In this document: piece after piece, positions 63,201-64,000 of the stretch
How positions within the stretch are numbered: position 1 is the stretch's first letter
Layout: the number at the start of each line of letters is the position of its first letter
Origin: Methanobrevibacter sp. YE315
GTDB lineage: Archaea; Methanobacteriota; Methanobacteria; Methanobacteriales; Methanobacteriaceae
DNA length: 64,000 nucleotides
NCBI RefSeq assembly: GCF_001548675.1
Contig: NZ_CP010834.1
Coordinates: 779,501 to 843,500, forward strand
Direction of reading: 5' to 3'
Notes under the pieces: generated by a model
The model's database searches: none
Told to the model about the DNA's origin: nothing
What the model saw: only the letters and a program-made list of their open reading frames with translations
Translations under genes and position numbers: made by a program

Positions 63201-64000
63201 TTGGATGATGAGTTCAGACGTGTGCCTGTCGGTGCAGTTGGTGAATTATACTTGGCAGGTAATCAAATAGCAGACGGATACCTCAATCGTGATGAAGAAA
63301 CAGTGAAAGCTTTCCTTGAAAATCCGTTCGATGAAGGAGAAGACTACAAGGTAATGTACAGGACAGGAGACATTGTGAGAGTCTTGCCTGATGGTTCTTT
63401 AGGTATTGTTGGTCGTCGTGACAGCCAGGTCAAAATCAGAGGAAACCGTGTGGAGCTGTCAGAAATCGAAGCGGTCATACGTGAAATAGACTTCATCGAG
63501 GATTTGACTGTTCAAACAGTTAAAAATGGTACTAACAATGAATTGGTTGCTTATGTTGTCGTATCTGATGAATTTGATGGTGATGACCTTAAAGAGGAAA
63601 TTTCTGCTTATGTTGATGAGCGTAAACCTAAGTATATGGTTCCGTCATTTGTTGTTGAATTGGATGAGATTCCATTGAATGTAAATGGTAAGGTGGACAA
63701 GCGTGCACTGCCTGAAGTTGATGTTAAAGAATTGCAAGTGGAGTATGTTGCACCAACCACTGAAACTGAAAAACGCATTGTTGAAGCATTTGAAAGGGTA
63801 TTTAATCAGGATAAAATTGGTATCTATGATGACTTCGTTCGTCTTGGTGGTGATTCATTAACTGCAATTAAAATAATCTCAATCTTGTCTAAATATGGTA
63901 TTAGTGTTAACGCCCAGTTTATTTTTGATAATAAAACTCCTTATCATATTGCAAAATTCATTGATGAAGGCAATGATGAATATGGATTCTATCTGGCCAA
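32211..64000 (+). CDS. Giant non-ribosomal peptide synthetase, nine modules visible, 3' end outside window
   Basis: One frame from the ATG at 32211 runs without stop to the window edge, giving at least 10,596 codons. I checked the frame at all nine carrier-protein serines, and all are in phase. Each module has a condensation domain (HHxxxDA, with A instead of the usual final G), an adenylation domain (core YTSGTTG.PKGVK, then GPTE, and RRDSQVKIRGNRVEL and NGKVDKRALP near the end) and a carrier domain with GGDSL or GGDSI. Modules 4, 6 and 8 add epimerisation domains (HHLIVDGVSW, DVNRTVGWFTSEYP). Domain order: C-C-A-T, C-A-T, C-A-T, C-A-T-E, C-A-T, C-A-T-E, C-A-T, C-A-T-E, C-A-T, then unseen. 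It assembles a peptide of at least nine units by the thiotemplate route and needs a phosphopantetheinyl transferase from elsewhere. NRPSs are rare in archaea and presumed to come from bacteria. Confidence 0.95.
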   Translation, partial: MEFYEIKFSFNHKLMDKKSLDTVFSNIGDLFDVRFDENLNFYRQKNDGEIYELKEVSDETIEKQMNIFFKFTFTDIIDVPLYKFLVLRCNDELTILANIHSSIFDYSSVNVIKEIFNNPEASHIPKDIGPYFEEYDAYLNSPDFKNDSSYWQNKLFGAENYVKYFNIKSNNYRNIGFSIENDSILTFLKNHKISRYDFFTAIFSLYLSRTDSTEGCLLKSSINADEVVFGSHVKNTLLVIDYYKNDTFEEYLNRIQKDYKEAIEHTKVRIEDYVDSSFYYAIHDFTNLNDIDVRNGDGSALTFNVYKDSIDIIYNYEVFSDIYIRYLIENIKHLTDNVLEGINQRCGDLEFLSIGEKYDFNGLYELTDSQMTIYRDSQNGTGTRYNNPLKLGLGNSYPIAKIKKAISKLLKLHPVLTSRIIEECLMGFDAKPPVVVGSAEDIETFVQPFELNNYLSRFLIVENKNDVFLCMDFHSLIFDATSFNTAINSLLKILNGENTELVDTGFLREISFEETINNSEYRDYAQKFYDSALSERDEVNDLIFSVAEDSSKSYVERFSIDDESLTSFLDYHNITHNQFFTSVFAYTLSRFTGYSKVLFNLITDGRAHLGLSDSVGMFFQTSPVLMECDNQSVESFMNYSSDIIDTVSKFDLYSYLDVVFDYQLENTVSFGVLQDIFSSTLDIEFEMMEKDMWANFSVVVYYAKENSLEIRIFYSEKYSDNFVKHFANSFKLILEGIVTEEMLSDINYIDESDLKLLDSYNKTEYPLMFDDILEAFNYNLFKDLGRPLVSYKDKVYDYGQGAFIADKLACTLKDAGVSEGDNVAFLVERSELYMFCILGVLSTGARYVPLDDAHPDEHIKFILNDTSAKTVIVSDETYNRVKYLNGDTFIINISDIVNGEIEELASLPTVKSDIACILYTSGSTGLPKGVKITRKAILNSVESYVHKYNMTNEDVYGLFATIGFNTASLGICISFYSGACLSVVPGDIKLDMVKLNDYFIEHGVTHTLITTQVGKLYMETIDESPLRIITVIGEKLGEFDNPNDYHFVDSFGLTEVFSSITSLYNTKKIDSSSIGMWNFNTKMYILDAELRRVPVGAVGELCISGYQISDGYLNREKESSKAFVNNPFNDSKDYGVMFRTGDMVRILPDGALGIIGRRDTQVKIRGNRVELSEVESIIRQLDYVSDVSVQTVKHESNYELVAYVVADNNCDEEKLRENVLEYVGESKPPFMVPSYVIKLDEIPLNVNGKVDKRALPDVNRDKLRAKYVAPTNDVEKSIVRVFKLIFDQDDIGILDDFVRLGGDSLTAIKVLSYLEEYNFSTADILRLRTPQAIAASIRNDKEFDLDIYSLKDGCPLNEPQLNVYLDIIANEKVNAYNLPFFMNISNDYSLSDIEEALNVMFDFHPILRMHVNDDFEVPCLVNGRKPSISFLHAIDKDFIRDFLTEPFDLYDSLSRFLIVENEDGYVLFAVFHHLVYDASSKHIFKRDLQTILDGGSIALDVSFLKVAAFNQQIQDTKEFKEAEEFYASRLTDSDDAGILLEDVLGDEQGFLQTTLEMDNDAFNGFLKECNISENIFFTSVFAYTLSRFTGSDKVSFNIIENGRDRFDNFDSIGMYVNTLPILADCKDQNISSFMEQMSDLVYDVMRHNYYPFRLLANQYDIDSDIIFQYLPEWIEYADNNADNLDIENELIPYLDDSVNDFTVDVRKIDESYILNIIYSAKFSKDMCKTFAATYNQILSQMISHNKLSDMDYVSRSDLELLDALNHNEHLLDYDDILDAFNDNLAHHPENNLVSYKDSVYTYSEGTFIADKIAKYLRDYDIKTGDNVSFLVERSELYMFSVLGILSVGATYVPLDDAHPDERIQFILDDTESKVVIVSDDTYERAKSLAKDAILLNISDILKEGIGNLDELPVVYGDVACMLYTSGTTGLPKGVKVTRKSILNIAAVYVDKFDFDSDDVYGLFANISFDAGSWGICQTIYAGACLSIVPDEIKLNVQELNKYFVEHGVTHSMLTTQVGKLFMDGIEDTSLDVLMVGGEKLGDFESPEDYLLIDGFGPTETFAFISSINNNDKIDSSSIGDINYNAKFYVLDNEFRRVPAGAVGELYISGYQVAAGYLNREEENINAFIDNPFDNDEDYSTLYRTGDMVRLLPDRTLAIVGRRDSQVKIRGNRVELSEIEAVIREIDYVEDVTVQTIKLGTNNEIVAYVVVSKEFDSDVLKENISDYVNERKPEYMVPSFVIELDEIPLNVNGKVDKRALPDVDMSSLRVEYVAPTTEAEKLIVHAFEEVFNQDNIGVYDDFTRLGGDSLTAIKVLSYLGDYNVTAADILSLRTPFAIAKSIKENTLDLDIYTLEEGCPLNEPQLNVYLDIIANNKFNIYLIPSIMDIAKDYDIEDILEALDVMLDVHPILGTCISDENEIPCLIKGFRPSIEFKSYAADDYIIKFLTKPFNLYESLSRFLLVEEDEGYSLFAVFHHIIFDALSDGVFKQDLQTILDGGSVEVDDSFLKVSAFSQQIQDTDEYSDASVFYDAMLADVDEVGGLLDSVGGDGPDVVQLDLELDLTQFKSFLSKYEVSENILFTGVFAYTLSRFVGSENVFFNITENGRGRFNNYNAIGMYVNTLPMIVDCKDQNVSDFMEYMSDLVYDVMKYNYYPFRLLAKEYGIDSSILFQFMPEWIRDNDADYSEFESMEEDNESENIDELISDLSIDIIQKGRSYSICLQYSDKYSGDVMNRFAESYKAILSQIICVDKLSEINYVSKSDLELLDTYNQTEHALDYEDLLDAFNDNLAKYPDSNLVSYNENVYTYAEGAFIADKLANTLKDLGVENQDCVAFLVERSELYMFSVLGILSAGAVYVPLDDLHPDERIRFILEDTSSKVVIASDGTYERAKLLTNDSVILNISDILGDDIGTLHSLPIAYNDLACILYTSGTTGFPKGVKITRKSILNISQYYRDIYGLFSDDVYGLFSAIGFDVSSFVISAVIYVGACLSVIPEDIRLDMLELNKYFMNQNVSHAFITTQVGKYFMQSVDETSLDVLLVAGEKLGEFKSPNHYQLVDAYGPTEAFAFVSSINNNDKLDGSSVGMLSLNTKAYILDNQQRRIPVGAIGELYLAGYQVAAGYLNRDEENAKAFIENPFSDEEEYKTLYRTGDLVRLLPDGSLGIVGRRDSQVKIRGNRVELSEIEAVIREIDYIDDLTVQTIKNGTNNELVAYVVVSDEFDGDDLKEDISNYVDERKPKYMIPSFVVELDEIPLNVNGKVDKRALPDVDVDSLRVEYVAPTTEAEKLIVHAFEEVFNQDNIGVYDDFTRLGGDSLTAIKVRSYLGDYNVTAADILSLRTPFAIGENIKENTLDLDIYTLEEGCPLNEPQLNVYLDIIANNKFDIYMIPSIMEISKEYDVGDILNALDVMLDVHPILGMCVSDDYEVPYLVKGSKPSIVVEHDADEDIIKEFLTKPFDLYDNLARFLIVESEDEYKLFAIFHHIIFDARSGGVFKEDLQTILDGGIVEVDDSFLKVSAFSQQIMDTDEYSDANVFYDTMLADVDEVSGLLDSVDGDGPDVVQLDLELDFTLFKSFLNKYEVSENVLFTGVFAYTLSRFAGSENIFFNITENGRGRFNNYNAIGMYVNTLPILVDCKDWNVSDFMEYMSDLVYDVMKYNYYPFRLLAKEYGIDSSILFQFLPEWINNDDADYSEFESMREDNDSENIEELISDLGIDIIQKAKSYSIRLQYSAKYSKYMMNRFAESYKSILSQIICVDKLSEINYISQSDLELLDALNNNEHPLDYDDILDAFNDNLAHHPENNLVSYKDSVYTYAEGAFIADKIAKYLRDHDIKTGDNVAFLVERSELYMFSVLGILSVGATYVPLDDAHPDDRIQFIMDDTESKVVLVSDETYERAKSLIKDVTLLNISDILNEGIKTLDKLSVVYGDVACILYTSGTTGLPKGVKVTRKAILNIATVYVDKFGFGKDDVYGLFANISFDAGSQAVCQTFYAGACLSVVPDDIKMNIWELNEYFVEHGVTHAMITTQVGKLFVENVEDTSMEVLTVGGEKLGDFESPEDYLLIDGFGPTETFAFISSINNDDKIDSSSIGQINYNTKFYVLDDEFRRVPICAVGELYVSGYQVAAGYLNREEENIMAFIDNPFDNDEDYSTLYRTGDMVRLLPDGSLGIVGRRDSQVKIRGNRVELSEIEAVIREMDFIEDLTVQTVKNGTNNELVAYVVVSDEFDGDGLKEEISAYVGERKPEYMVPSFVVELDEIPLNVNGKVDKHALPEVDVKELQVEYVAPTNEIERIIVEAFELVFDQETVSLYDDFNRLGGDSIKSIRLISLLQKEGINCAAKDILDYKTPYAIAQIIEDKVQVSYDAVEGPVDLLPIQSYFFDKVHKNDYTQFFVVKSLVDLDVGILQSAWDELSNLHDMLRVSYSLEDGVPIQEILPLNTRVCEIREFVVDGDLDQNIAEIHENAVNSLDIYNNRMMDISLVRHGDESYVIFVLHHLIVDGVSWSIILDDLTHIYNNLVSGNEIDILRPYPYKNWVADVKGLLDDISVEEREYWMEINNQLDDLDIKGKSKPFIFNIENAVYDVDNILMLSEEEYLALAIARAYKKTYDRDIIFNRESYGREETLADVNRTVGWFTSEYPVIVDVGNEYDYVSLMEDVYKIKKAFNEVKKLGLNYSSLIYTANELEFKHCPVTFNFLSGAFEFKNELFESYISKISLDDLSKMGSSDDDYYGIDLNIRRENDDYIVSGNCAEGTYIDNALNEFISNIKCELEFIGGYGIEDGIVCCLSESQLGIYLDEKVNDKGIAYASPGFVECSSDCTVEDMKNAIGALIDKHPVLKGRIVDDSNLPLIVCDSNPVIEEIDHNNYENLIRPFNLTESLCCFYINAYEKVIFYNMHHVISDATSDSIIRQDILAALDGSLDDEIDLGFVYDSTDSFKSKFEPIYESAHEFFNNLFADIDEVNTILDDFDGTSENLSLPVRGIRDRVEEFALEKGITVGALLNSIFAYTYSRFVGTDKVYYTFTEHGRHEEYNKESLGMYVRTIPLLVDCKDDSVENFLSYFSELNLNSMINSVYPFRLLASEYDLNNDVSFEYNFDLNDVSHVENELIVGSVPDLVSDISCIVNDLDDGYLVNLEHSNRYSHETGVRFVEAYAEILTQIVDVEKLSDINYVSVSDLEILDSINQTEHSLVHEDILDAFNENLNKNPDNALVSYFDVSYTYSEGAFIANKLTDTLRNLGVESQDKVAFLVERSELYMFCVLGVMSMGAIYVPLDDKHPDDRIQFILEDTRASVLIVDDNTYERAESLTDDAILLNISDIMKEDVGTLDELPVVYGDLACILYTSGTTGIPKGVKITRKSVLNLSEFYIRKYGLSENDIYALFASIGFDVAMKAIFPTICSGACLTVIPDAIKLDMASMNDYFMKYGVTHTEISTQVAKLFISQVDETSLKVLTTGGEKLGESEINVDYRFVDSYGPTEACVDVTSIDSDERIDSSSIGFLLDNIKAYVLDNDFRRVPVGAVGELYLAGNQIADGYLNRDEETTKAFLENPFEDGEDYGVMYRTGDMVRVLSDGSLGIVGRRDSQVKIRGNRVELSEIEAVIREIDYIDDLTVQTIKNGTNNELVAYVVVSDEFDGDDLKQDISNYVDERKPKYMIPSFVIELDEIPLNVNGKVDKRALPDVDMDSLRVEYVAPTTEAEKLIVHAFEEVFNQDKIGVYDDFVNLGGDSLTAIKVLSYLGDYNVTATDILSLRTPFAIAESIKEDTLDLDIYTLENGCPLNEPQLNVYLDIVANNKFDIYLIPSIMEIGNEYDMDSILNALDVILDVHPILSTCISDDNEIPYLVKGPKPSIEFKSDVDDDYIIEFLIKPFDLYDSLSRFLVVGNDEGYSLYSVFHHIIFDALSDGVFKKDLQTILDGGSVDIDDSFLKVSAFSQQIQETDEYSDAKSFYDRMLADVDEVSGLLDCADGDGLGIIQLNLELDLTQFKSFLRKCKVSENVLFTGVFAYTLSRFTGSDRVSFNVIENGRGRFNNYNAIGMYVNTLPMLVDCKDWNVSDFMEYMSDLVYDVMKYNYYPFRLLAKEYGIDSSILFQFIPEWIESDDTNYSEFESMHEDSGSEKIDELISDLGIDIIQKGESYSICLQYSARYSEDVMNRFAESYKSILSQIICVDKLSEINYVSDYDLELLDTYNQTEHALKYDDILDAFNDNLSDNPDNALVSYEDDVYSYGEGAFIADKLAKTLKDMDVGEQDCVAFLVERSELYMFCVLGILSAGAVYVPLDDAHPDDRIQFILEDTAAKVLIVSDETYERARMLISDDVVLLNISDMMKEDIGTLDALPVCYGDLACILYTSGTTGVPKGVKITRKSVLNLSEFYIRKYGLGEDDVYALFASIGFDVAMKAIFPTICAGACLSVIPGDIKLDMNAMNEYFIKQGVTHTEISTQVAKLFISQVDETSLKVLTTGGEKMGESEIDVEYRFVDSYGPTEACVDVTSIDLDERIDSSSIGFLLDNIKAYVLDDEFRRVPVGAVGELYLAGNQIADGYLNRDEETVKAFLENPFDEGEDYRVMYRTGDIVRVLADGSLGIVGRRDSQVKIRGNRVELSEIEAVIREMDFIEDLTVQTVKNGTNNELVAYVVVSDEFDGDGLKKEISAYVGERKPEYMVPSFVIELDEIPLNVNGKVDKHALPEVDVKELQVEYVAPTNEIERIIVEAFELVFDQETVSLYDDFNRLGGDSIKSIRLISLLQKEGINCAAKDILDYKTPYAIAQIIEDKVQVSYDAVEGPVDLLPIQSYFFDKVHKNDYTQSFIVKSLVDLDVGILQSAWDELSNLHDMLRVSYSLEDGVPIQEVLPLNTRVCEIREFVVDGDLDQNIAEIHENAVNSLDIYNNRMMDISLVRHDGESYVIFVLHHLIVDGVSWSIILDDLTHIYNNLVSGNEIDILRPYPYKNWVEDVKGLLDDISVEEREYWMEINNQLDDLDIKGKSRPFIFNIENAVYDVDNILMLSEEEYLALAIARAYKKTYDRDIIFNRESYGREETLADVNRTVGWFTSEYPVIVDVGNEYDYVSLMEDVYKIKKAFNEVKKLGLNYSSLIYTANELEFKHCPVTFNFLSGAFEFKNELFESYAPKISLDDLSKMGSSDDDYYGIDLNIRRENDDYIVSGNCAEGTYIDNALNEFISNIKCELEFIGGYGIEDGIVCCLSESQLGIYLDEKVNDKGIAYASPGLVECSSDCTVEDMKNAIRALIDKHPILKGRIVNGDGFPLIVCDGVPEIEEIFTDDYGSLIKAFNFGECLSYFYINDCEKVIFYNVHHIIGDATTDSIIVEDLLAALEGKLDDEVDLGFVYDSTDSFKSKFEPIYESAHEFFNNLFADIDEVNTILDDFDGTSENLSLPVRGIRDRVEEFTFERGITVGALLNSIFAYTYSRFVGTDKVYYTFTEHGRHEEYNKNALGMFVRTIPLLVDCKDDSVESFLSYFSDLNLNAMINSVYPFRLIAKEFDLNNDVGFEYNFDLNDVSHVKDELVVEPVGDLVSDFSCVINDLDDGYLISLEHSDKYSHETGVRFVEAYSEILTQILDAERLSDIEYVSKYDLEILDDINKTEHALVYDDILDAFNNNLSDNPDNALVSYEDDVYSYAEGAFIADKLAKTLKDMDVDEQDCVAFLVERSELYMFCVLGILSAGAVYVPLDDAHPDDRIRFILEDTNSKVVIASDGTYERAKLLTNDSVILNISNILGDDIGTLSNLPIVYNDLGCILYTSGTTGLPKGVKVPRTAFVNLSSYYVRNYGLTSDDVFGLYSSIGFDAAYKAIFAAIYAGACLDVIPNDVKLDTDALNNHFIKQGINHVDITTQVAKLLISQVDHIPLDVLFTGGEKLGEFNEEIDCRFVDGYGPTEAYVEVSTVDVADRIDSSSIGHLVDNIKAYVLDDEFRHVPVGAVGELYLAGNQIADGYLNRDKETNNAFLNNPFEDGEDYGVMYRTGDMVRVLSDGSLGVVGRRDNQVKIRGNRVELSEIEETIREMGYIDDLTVQTVKNGTNNELVAYVVVSDEFDGGDLKEEIFDYVGERKPKYMIPSFVVELDEIPLNVNGKVDKRALPDVDVDSLRVEYVAPTTEAEKLIVHAFEEVFNQDNIGVYDDFTHLGGDSLTAIKVLSYLGDYNITAADILSLRTPFAIAESIKEDTLDLDIYTLESGCPLNESQLNVYLDIVANNKFDIYLIPSIMEIGNEYDMDSILNALDVILDVHPILGMCVSDDNDVPYLVKGVKPSIEFKSYANDDYLMEFLTKPFELYDSLSRFLVVGNDEGYSLYSVFHHIIFDALSDGVFKKDLQTILDGGSVEVDDSFLKVSAFSQQIQETDEYADAKSFYDRMLADVDEVSGLLNCVGGDGPDVILLDLELDLTQFKSFLNKYNVSENVLFTGVFAYTLSRFTSSDNVFFNVAENGRGRFNNYNAIGMYVNTLPMLADCKDQNVSDFMEYMSDLVYDVMKYNYYPFRLLAKEYGIDSSIFFQFMPEWIDNDDTDYSEFESMQEDSESENIEELISDLSIDIIQKGRSYSICLQYSDKYSGDVMNRFAESYKSILSQIICVDKLSEINYVSKSDLELLDTYNQTEHALDYEDLLDAFNDNLAKYPDSNLVSYNENVYTYAEGAFIADKLANTLKDLGVEKQDCVAFLVERSELYMFSVLGILSAGAVYVPLDDVYPDDRIRFILEDTSSKVVIASDGTYERAKLLTNDSVILNISDILGDDIGTLHSLPIAYNDLACILYTSGTTGIPKGVKITRKSIVNYVDYYINKSGMNHCDVFALYASVSFDVGAVKSICAPFYCGACLTIVPQDIRLDIKKLNEHFIKNGVTHAHLPTQIFKLFINEIKDTSLKILVTGGEKLGEINPSVNYSVVDSYGPTECCVSVTAIGIKDKIDISSIGYLFNNTKAYVLDNENRRVPIGAVGELCISGNQVADGYLNRDEENAKAFIENPFSDEEGYKTLYRTGDLVRLLPDGSLGIVGRRDSQVKIRGNRVELLEIEAVIREMDFIEDLTVQTVKNGTNNELVAYVVVSDEFDDDDLKEHISAYVGERKPEYMVPSFVVELDEIPLNVNGKVDKHALPEVDVDSLRAEYVAPTNETERIIVEAFELVFDQEAVSLYDDFNRLGGDSIKSIRLISLLQKEGINCAAKDILDYKTPYAIAQIIEDKVQVSYDAVEGPVDLLPIQSYFFDKVHKNDYTQSFIVKSLVDLDVGILQSAWDELSNLHDMLRVSYSLEDGVPIQEILPLNTRVCEIREFVVDGDLDQNIAEIHENAVNSLDIYNNRMMDISLVRHDGESYVIFVLHHLIVDGVSWSIILDDLTHIYNNLVLGNEIDLLRPYPYKNWVADVKGLLDDISVEEREYWMEINNQLDDLDIKGKSKPFIFNIENAVYDVDNILMLSEEEYLALAIARAYKKTYDRDIIFNRESYGREETLADVNRTVGWFTSEYPVIVHVGNEYDYVSLMEDVYKIKKAFNEVKKLGLNYSSLIYTANELEFKHCPVTFNFLSTEFEFRNELFESYTPKISFENEIEFEASDEDYYGIDLNITRENDEYVVSGNCAEGTYIDNALNEFISNIKCELEFIDGYGIEDGIVCCLSESQLGIYLDEKVNDKGIAYTCPGLVECSSDCTVEDMKNAILTLIDKHPILKGRIVDKGDLPLIVCDGVPEIEEIFTDDYGSLIKAFNFGECLSYFYINDCEKVIFYNVHHIIGDATTDSIIVEDLLAALEGKLDDEVDLGFVYDSTDSFKSKFEPIYESAHEFFNNLFADIDEVNTILDDFDGTSENLSLPVRGIRDRVEEFTFERGITVGALLNSIFAYTYSRFAGSDKVYYTFTEHGRHEEYNKNALGMFVRTIPLLVDCKDDSVENFLSYFSDLNLNAMINSVYPFRLIAKEFDLNNDVGFEYNFDLNDVSHVKDELVVEPVGDLVSDFSCVINDLDDGYLISLEHSDKYSHETGVRFVEAYSEILTQILDAERLSDIEYVSEYDLEILDDINKTEHALVYDDILDAFNDNLSDNPDNALVSYEDDVYSYGEGAFIADKLAKTLKDMDVDEQDCVAFLVERSELYMFCVLGILSVGAVYVPLDDAHPDDRIQFILEDTAVKVLIVSDETYERAGMLVNDGVVLLNISDMMKDDIGTLDALPVVYGDLACILYTSGTTGIPKGVKITRKSVLNLSEFYIRKYGLGEDDVYALFASIGFDVAMKAIFPTICAGACLTVIPGDIKLDMNAMNEYFIKQGVTHTEISTQVAKLFISQVDETSLKVLTTGGEKLGESEIDVDYRFVDSYGPTEACVDVTSIDSDDRINPSSIGFLLDNIKAYVLDDEFRRVPVGAVGELYLAGNQIADGYLNRDEETVKAFLENPFDEGEDYKVMYRTGDIVRVLPDGSLGIVGRRDSQVKIRGNRVELSEIEAVIREIDFIEDLTVQTVKNGTNNELVAYVVVSDEFDGDDLKEEISAYVDERKPKYMVPSFVVELDEIPLNVNGKVDKRALPEVDVKELQVEYVAPTTETEKRIVEAFERVFNQDKIGIYDDFVRLGGDSLTAIKIISILSKYGISVNAQFIFDNKTPYHIAKFIDEGNDEYGFYLA
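36216..39225 (+). other. NRPS module 2: C-A-T
   Basis: The condensation domain starts near 36265 (CPLNEPQLNVYL) with FHHLVYDASS. A2 spans about 37530-38990, with FDAGSWG and Asp 1969. The pocket by eye is D-A-W-Q-M-G-G-A-F-K. The carrier serine is residue 2308. A2 shares long near-identical stretches with A4 at an offset of 6033 bp, differing at pocket position 3 (Trp versus Gln). Confidence 0.8.
39226..42240 (+). other. NRPS module 3: C-A-T
   Basis: The condensation domain has FHHIIFDALS. A3 spans about 40540-42005, with FDVSSFV. The pocket by eye is D-V-F-Q-L-A-A-A-F-K, hydrophobic enough to suggest a non-polar side chain (weak inference). The carrier serine is residue 3313, exactly 3015 bp after that of module 2. 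The A3 flanks recur around a different core in A8. Confidence 0.8.
42241..46545 (+). other. NRPS module 4: C-A-T-E (D-residue)
   Basis: The condensation domain has FHHIIFDARS. A4 spans about 43560-45020, with FDAGSQA and pocket D-A-Q-Q-T-G-G-A-F-K. The carrier reads GGDSIKSIRL (serine 4318), the form usual before epimerisation domains. E4 spans about 45290-46540 and has LLPIQSYFF, HHLIVDGVSW, ESYGREE and VNRTVGWFTS. This module should deliver a D-amino acid. Confidence 0.85.
46546..49475 (+). other. NRPS module 5: C-A-T
   Basis: The condensation domain after E4 should be of the D-acceptor type; it opens CLSESQLGIYLDEK and has HHVISDATS. A5 spans about 47780-49235, with FDVAMKA and pocket D-V-K-Q-T-G-S-V-D-K, the same as A6 and A9. 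Lys at the third pocket position also occurs in the surfactin Glu code, so an acidic or amide side chain is possible (weak). The carrier serine is residue 5724. Confidence 0.8.
49476..53780 (+). other. NRPS module 6: C-A-T-E (D-residue)
   Basis: The condensation domain has FHHIIFDALSDG. A6 spans about 50795-52255 and has the same pocket residues as A5, so the two should load the same residue. The carrier is GGDSIKSIRL (serine 6730), exactly 7236 bp after that of module 4. E6 (about 52526-53776) is almost identical to E4 at this offset. Confidence 0.85.
53781..56710 (+). other. NRPS module 7: C-A-T
   Basis: The condensation domain has HHIIGDATT. A7 spans about 55015-56465, with FDAAYKA and pocket D-A-K-Q-F-G-G-V-E-K, a different core within flanks shared with A3, A6 and A8. 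The carrier serine is residue 8136, exactly 7236 bp after that of module 5. Confidence 0.8.
56711..61017 (+). other. NRPS module 8: C-A-T-E (D-residue), swapped A core
   Basis: The condensation domain has FHHIIFDALSDG. A8 spans about 58030-59475. Its ends match A3, but the core at about 58490-59065 differs strongly: it has FDVGAVKS with one extra codon, and pocket about D-V-(V/K)-Q-V-G-S-V-S-K. The carrier is GGDSIKSIRL (serine 9142), 7236 bp after that of module 6. E8 spans about 59760-61015. Confidence 0.85.
61018..64000 (+). other. NRPS module 9: C-A-T, continues past window
   Basis: The condensation domain is nearly identical to that of module 7 (HHIIGDATT). A9 spans about 62245-63705, with the same pocket as A5 and A6. 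The carrier reads GGDSLTAIKIIS (serine 10549), but its second half (SKYGISVNAQFIFDNKTPYH) differs from the other carriers. This may mark the junction to a terminal release domain or a different module beyond the window. Confidence 0.75.

Overview
The window looks like chromosome from an AT-rich methanogenic archaeon of the Methanobacteriales, most likely a Methanobrevibacter. The evidence is an archaeal histone, ribosomal protein L15e followed by the PF01877 exosome-type RNA-binding protein, very AT-rich spacers with TATA-like boxes, several beta-helix adhesin-like proteins of the kind abundant in gut Methanobrevibacter, and a very large non-ribosomal peptide synthetase (NRPS). NRPS genes in archaea are known mainly from Methanobrevibacter (for example M. 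ruminantium). The species cannot be fixed from sequence alone.

Layout. 1-1311: the end of a tocopherol cyclase-like gene overlapping a phytol/dolichol kinase-like gene. 1441-2843: a four-gene operon of two 2TM-domain proteins, a LytTR DNA-binding regulator and a DUF3021 membrane protein. 2870-16078: four large secreted beta-helix/Ig-like adhesin-like proteins, one on the minus strand. 16277-27000: mixed housekeeping and membrane genes (DUF3795, a glycosyltransferase, a JAMM-like unknown with a small partner, L15e, an exosome-type RNA-binding protein, an NSS transporter, two CPBP proteases, a zinc-ribbon protein, a PAP2 phosphatase and a C-terminally extended histone). 27194-31695, minus strand: a heterodimeric ABC exporter pair followed by a MetX-like alpha/beta-hydrolase that has lost its nucleophile serine. 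32211 to beyond 64000: one uninterrupted reading frame of at least 10,596 codons encoding an NRPS that runs off the window.

The NRPS is the main feature. I read its domain order as C-C-A-T / C-A-T / C-A-T / C-A-T-E / C-A-T / C-A-T-E / C-A-T / C-A-T-E / C-A-T, which is nine modules. Epimerisation domains after modules 4, 6 and 8 predict strictly alternating D/L residues from position 4 to 9. The carrier serines of modules 4, 6 and 8 are exactly 7236 bp apart, and those of modules 5 and 7 are also 7236 bp apart. Long blocks are near-identical at this period, so the second half of the gene appears to have grown by duplication of a two-module unit. Adenylation cores have then been exchanged inside otherwise conserved flanks, most clearly in A8 compared with A3. 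A1 has Asn where amino-acid-activating domains have the conserved Asp, and it is preceded by two condensation-like domains, which suggests an unusual start unit. The divergently transcribed ABC exporter pair is a natural candidate for exporting the product. No phosphopantetheinyl transferase is visible here, and the release domain lies beyond the window.
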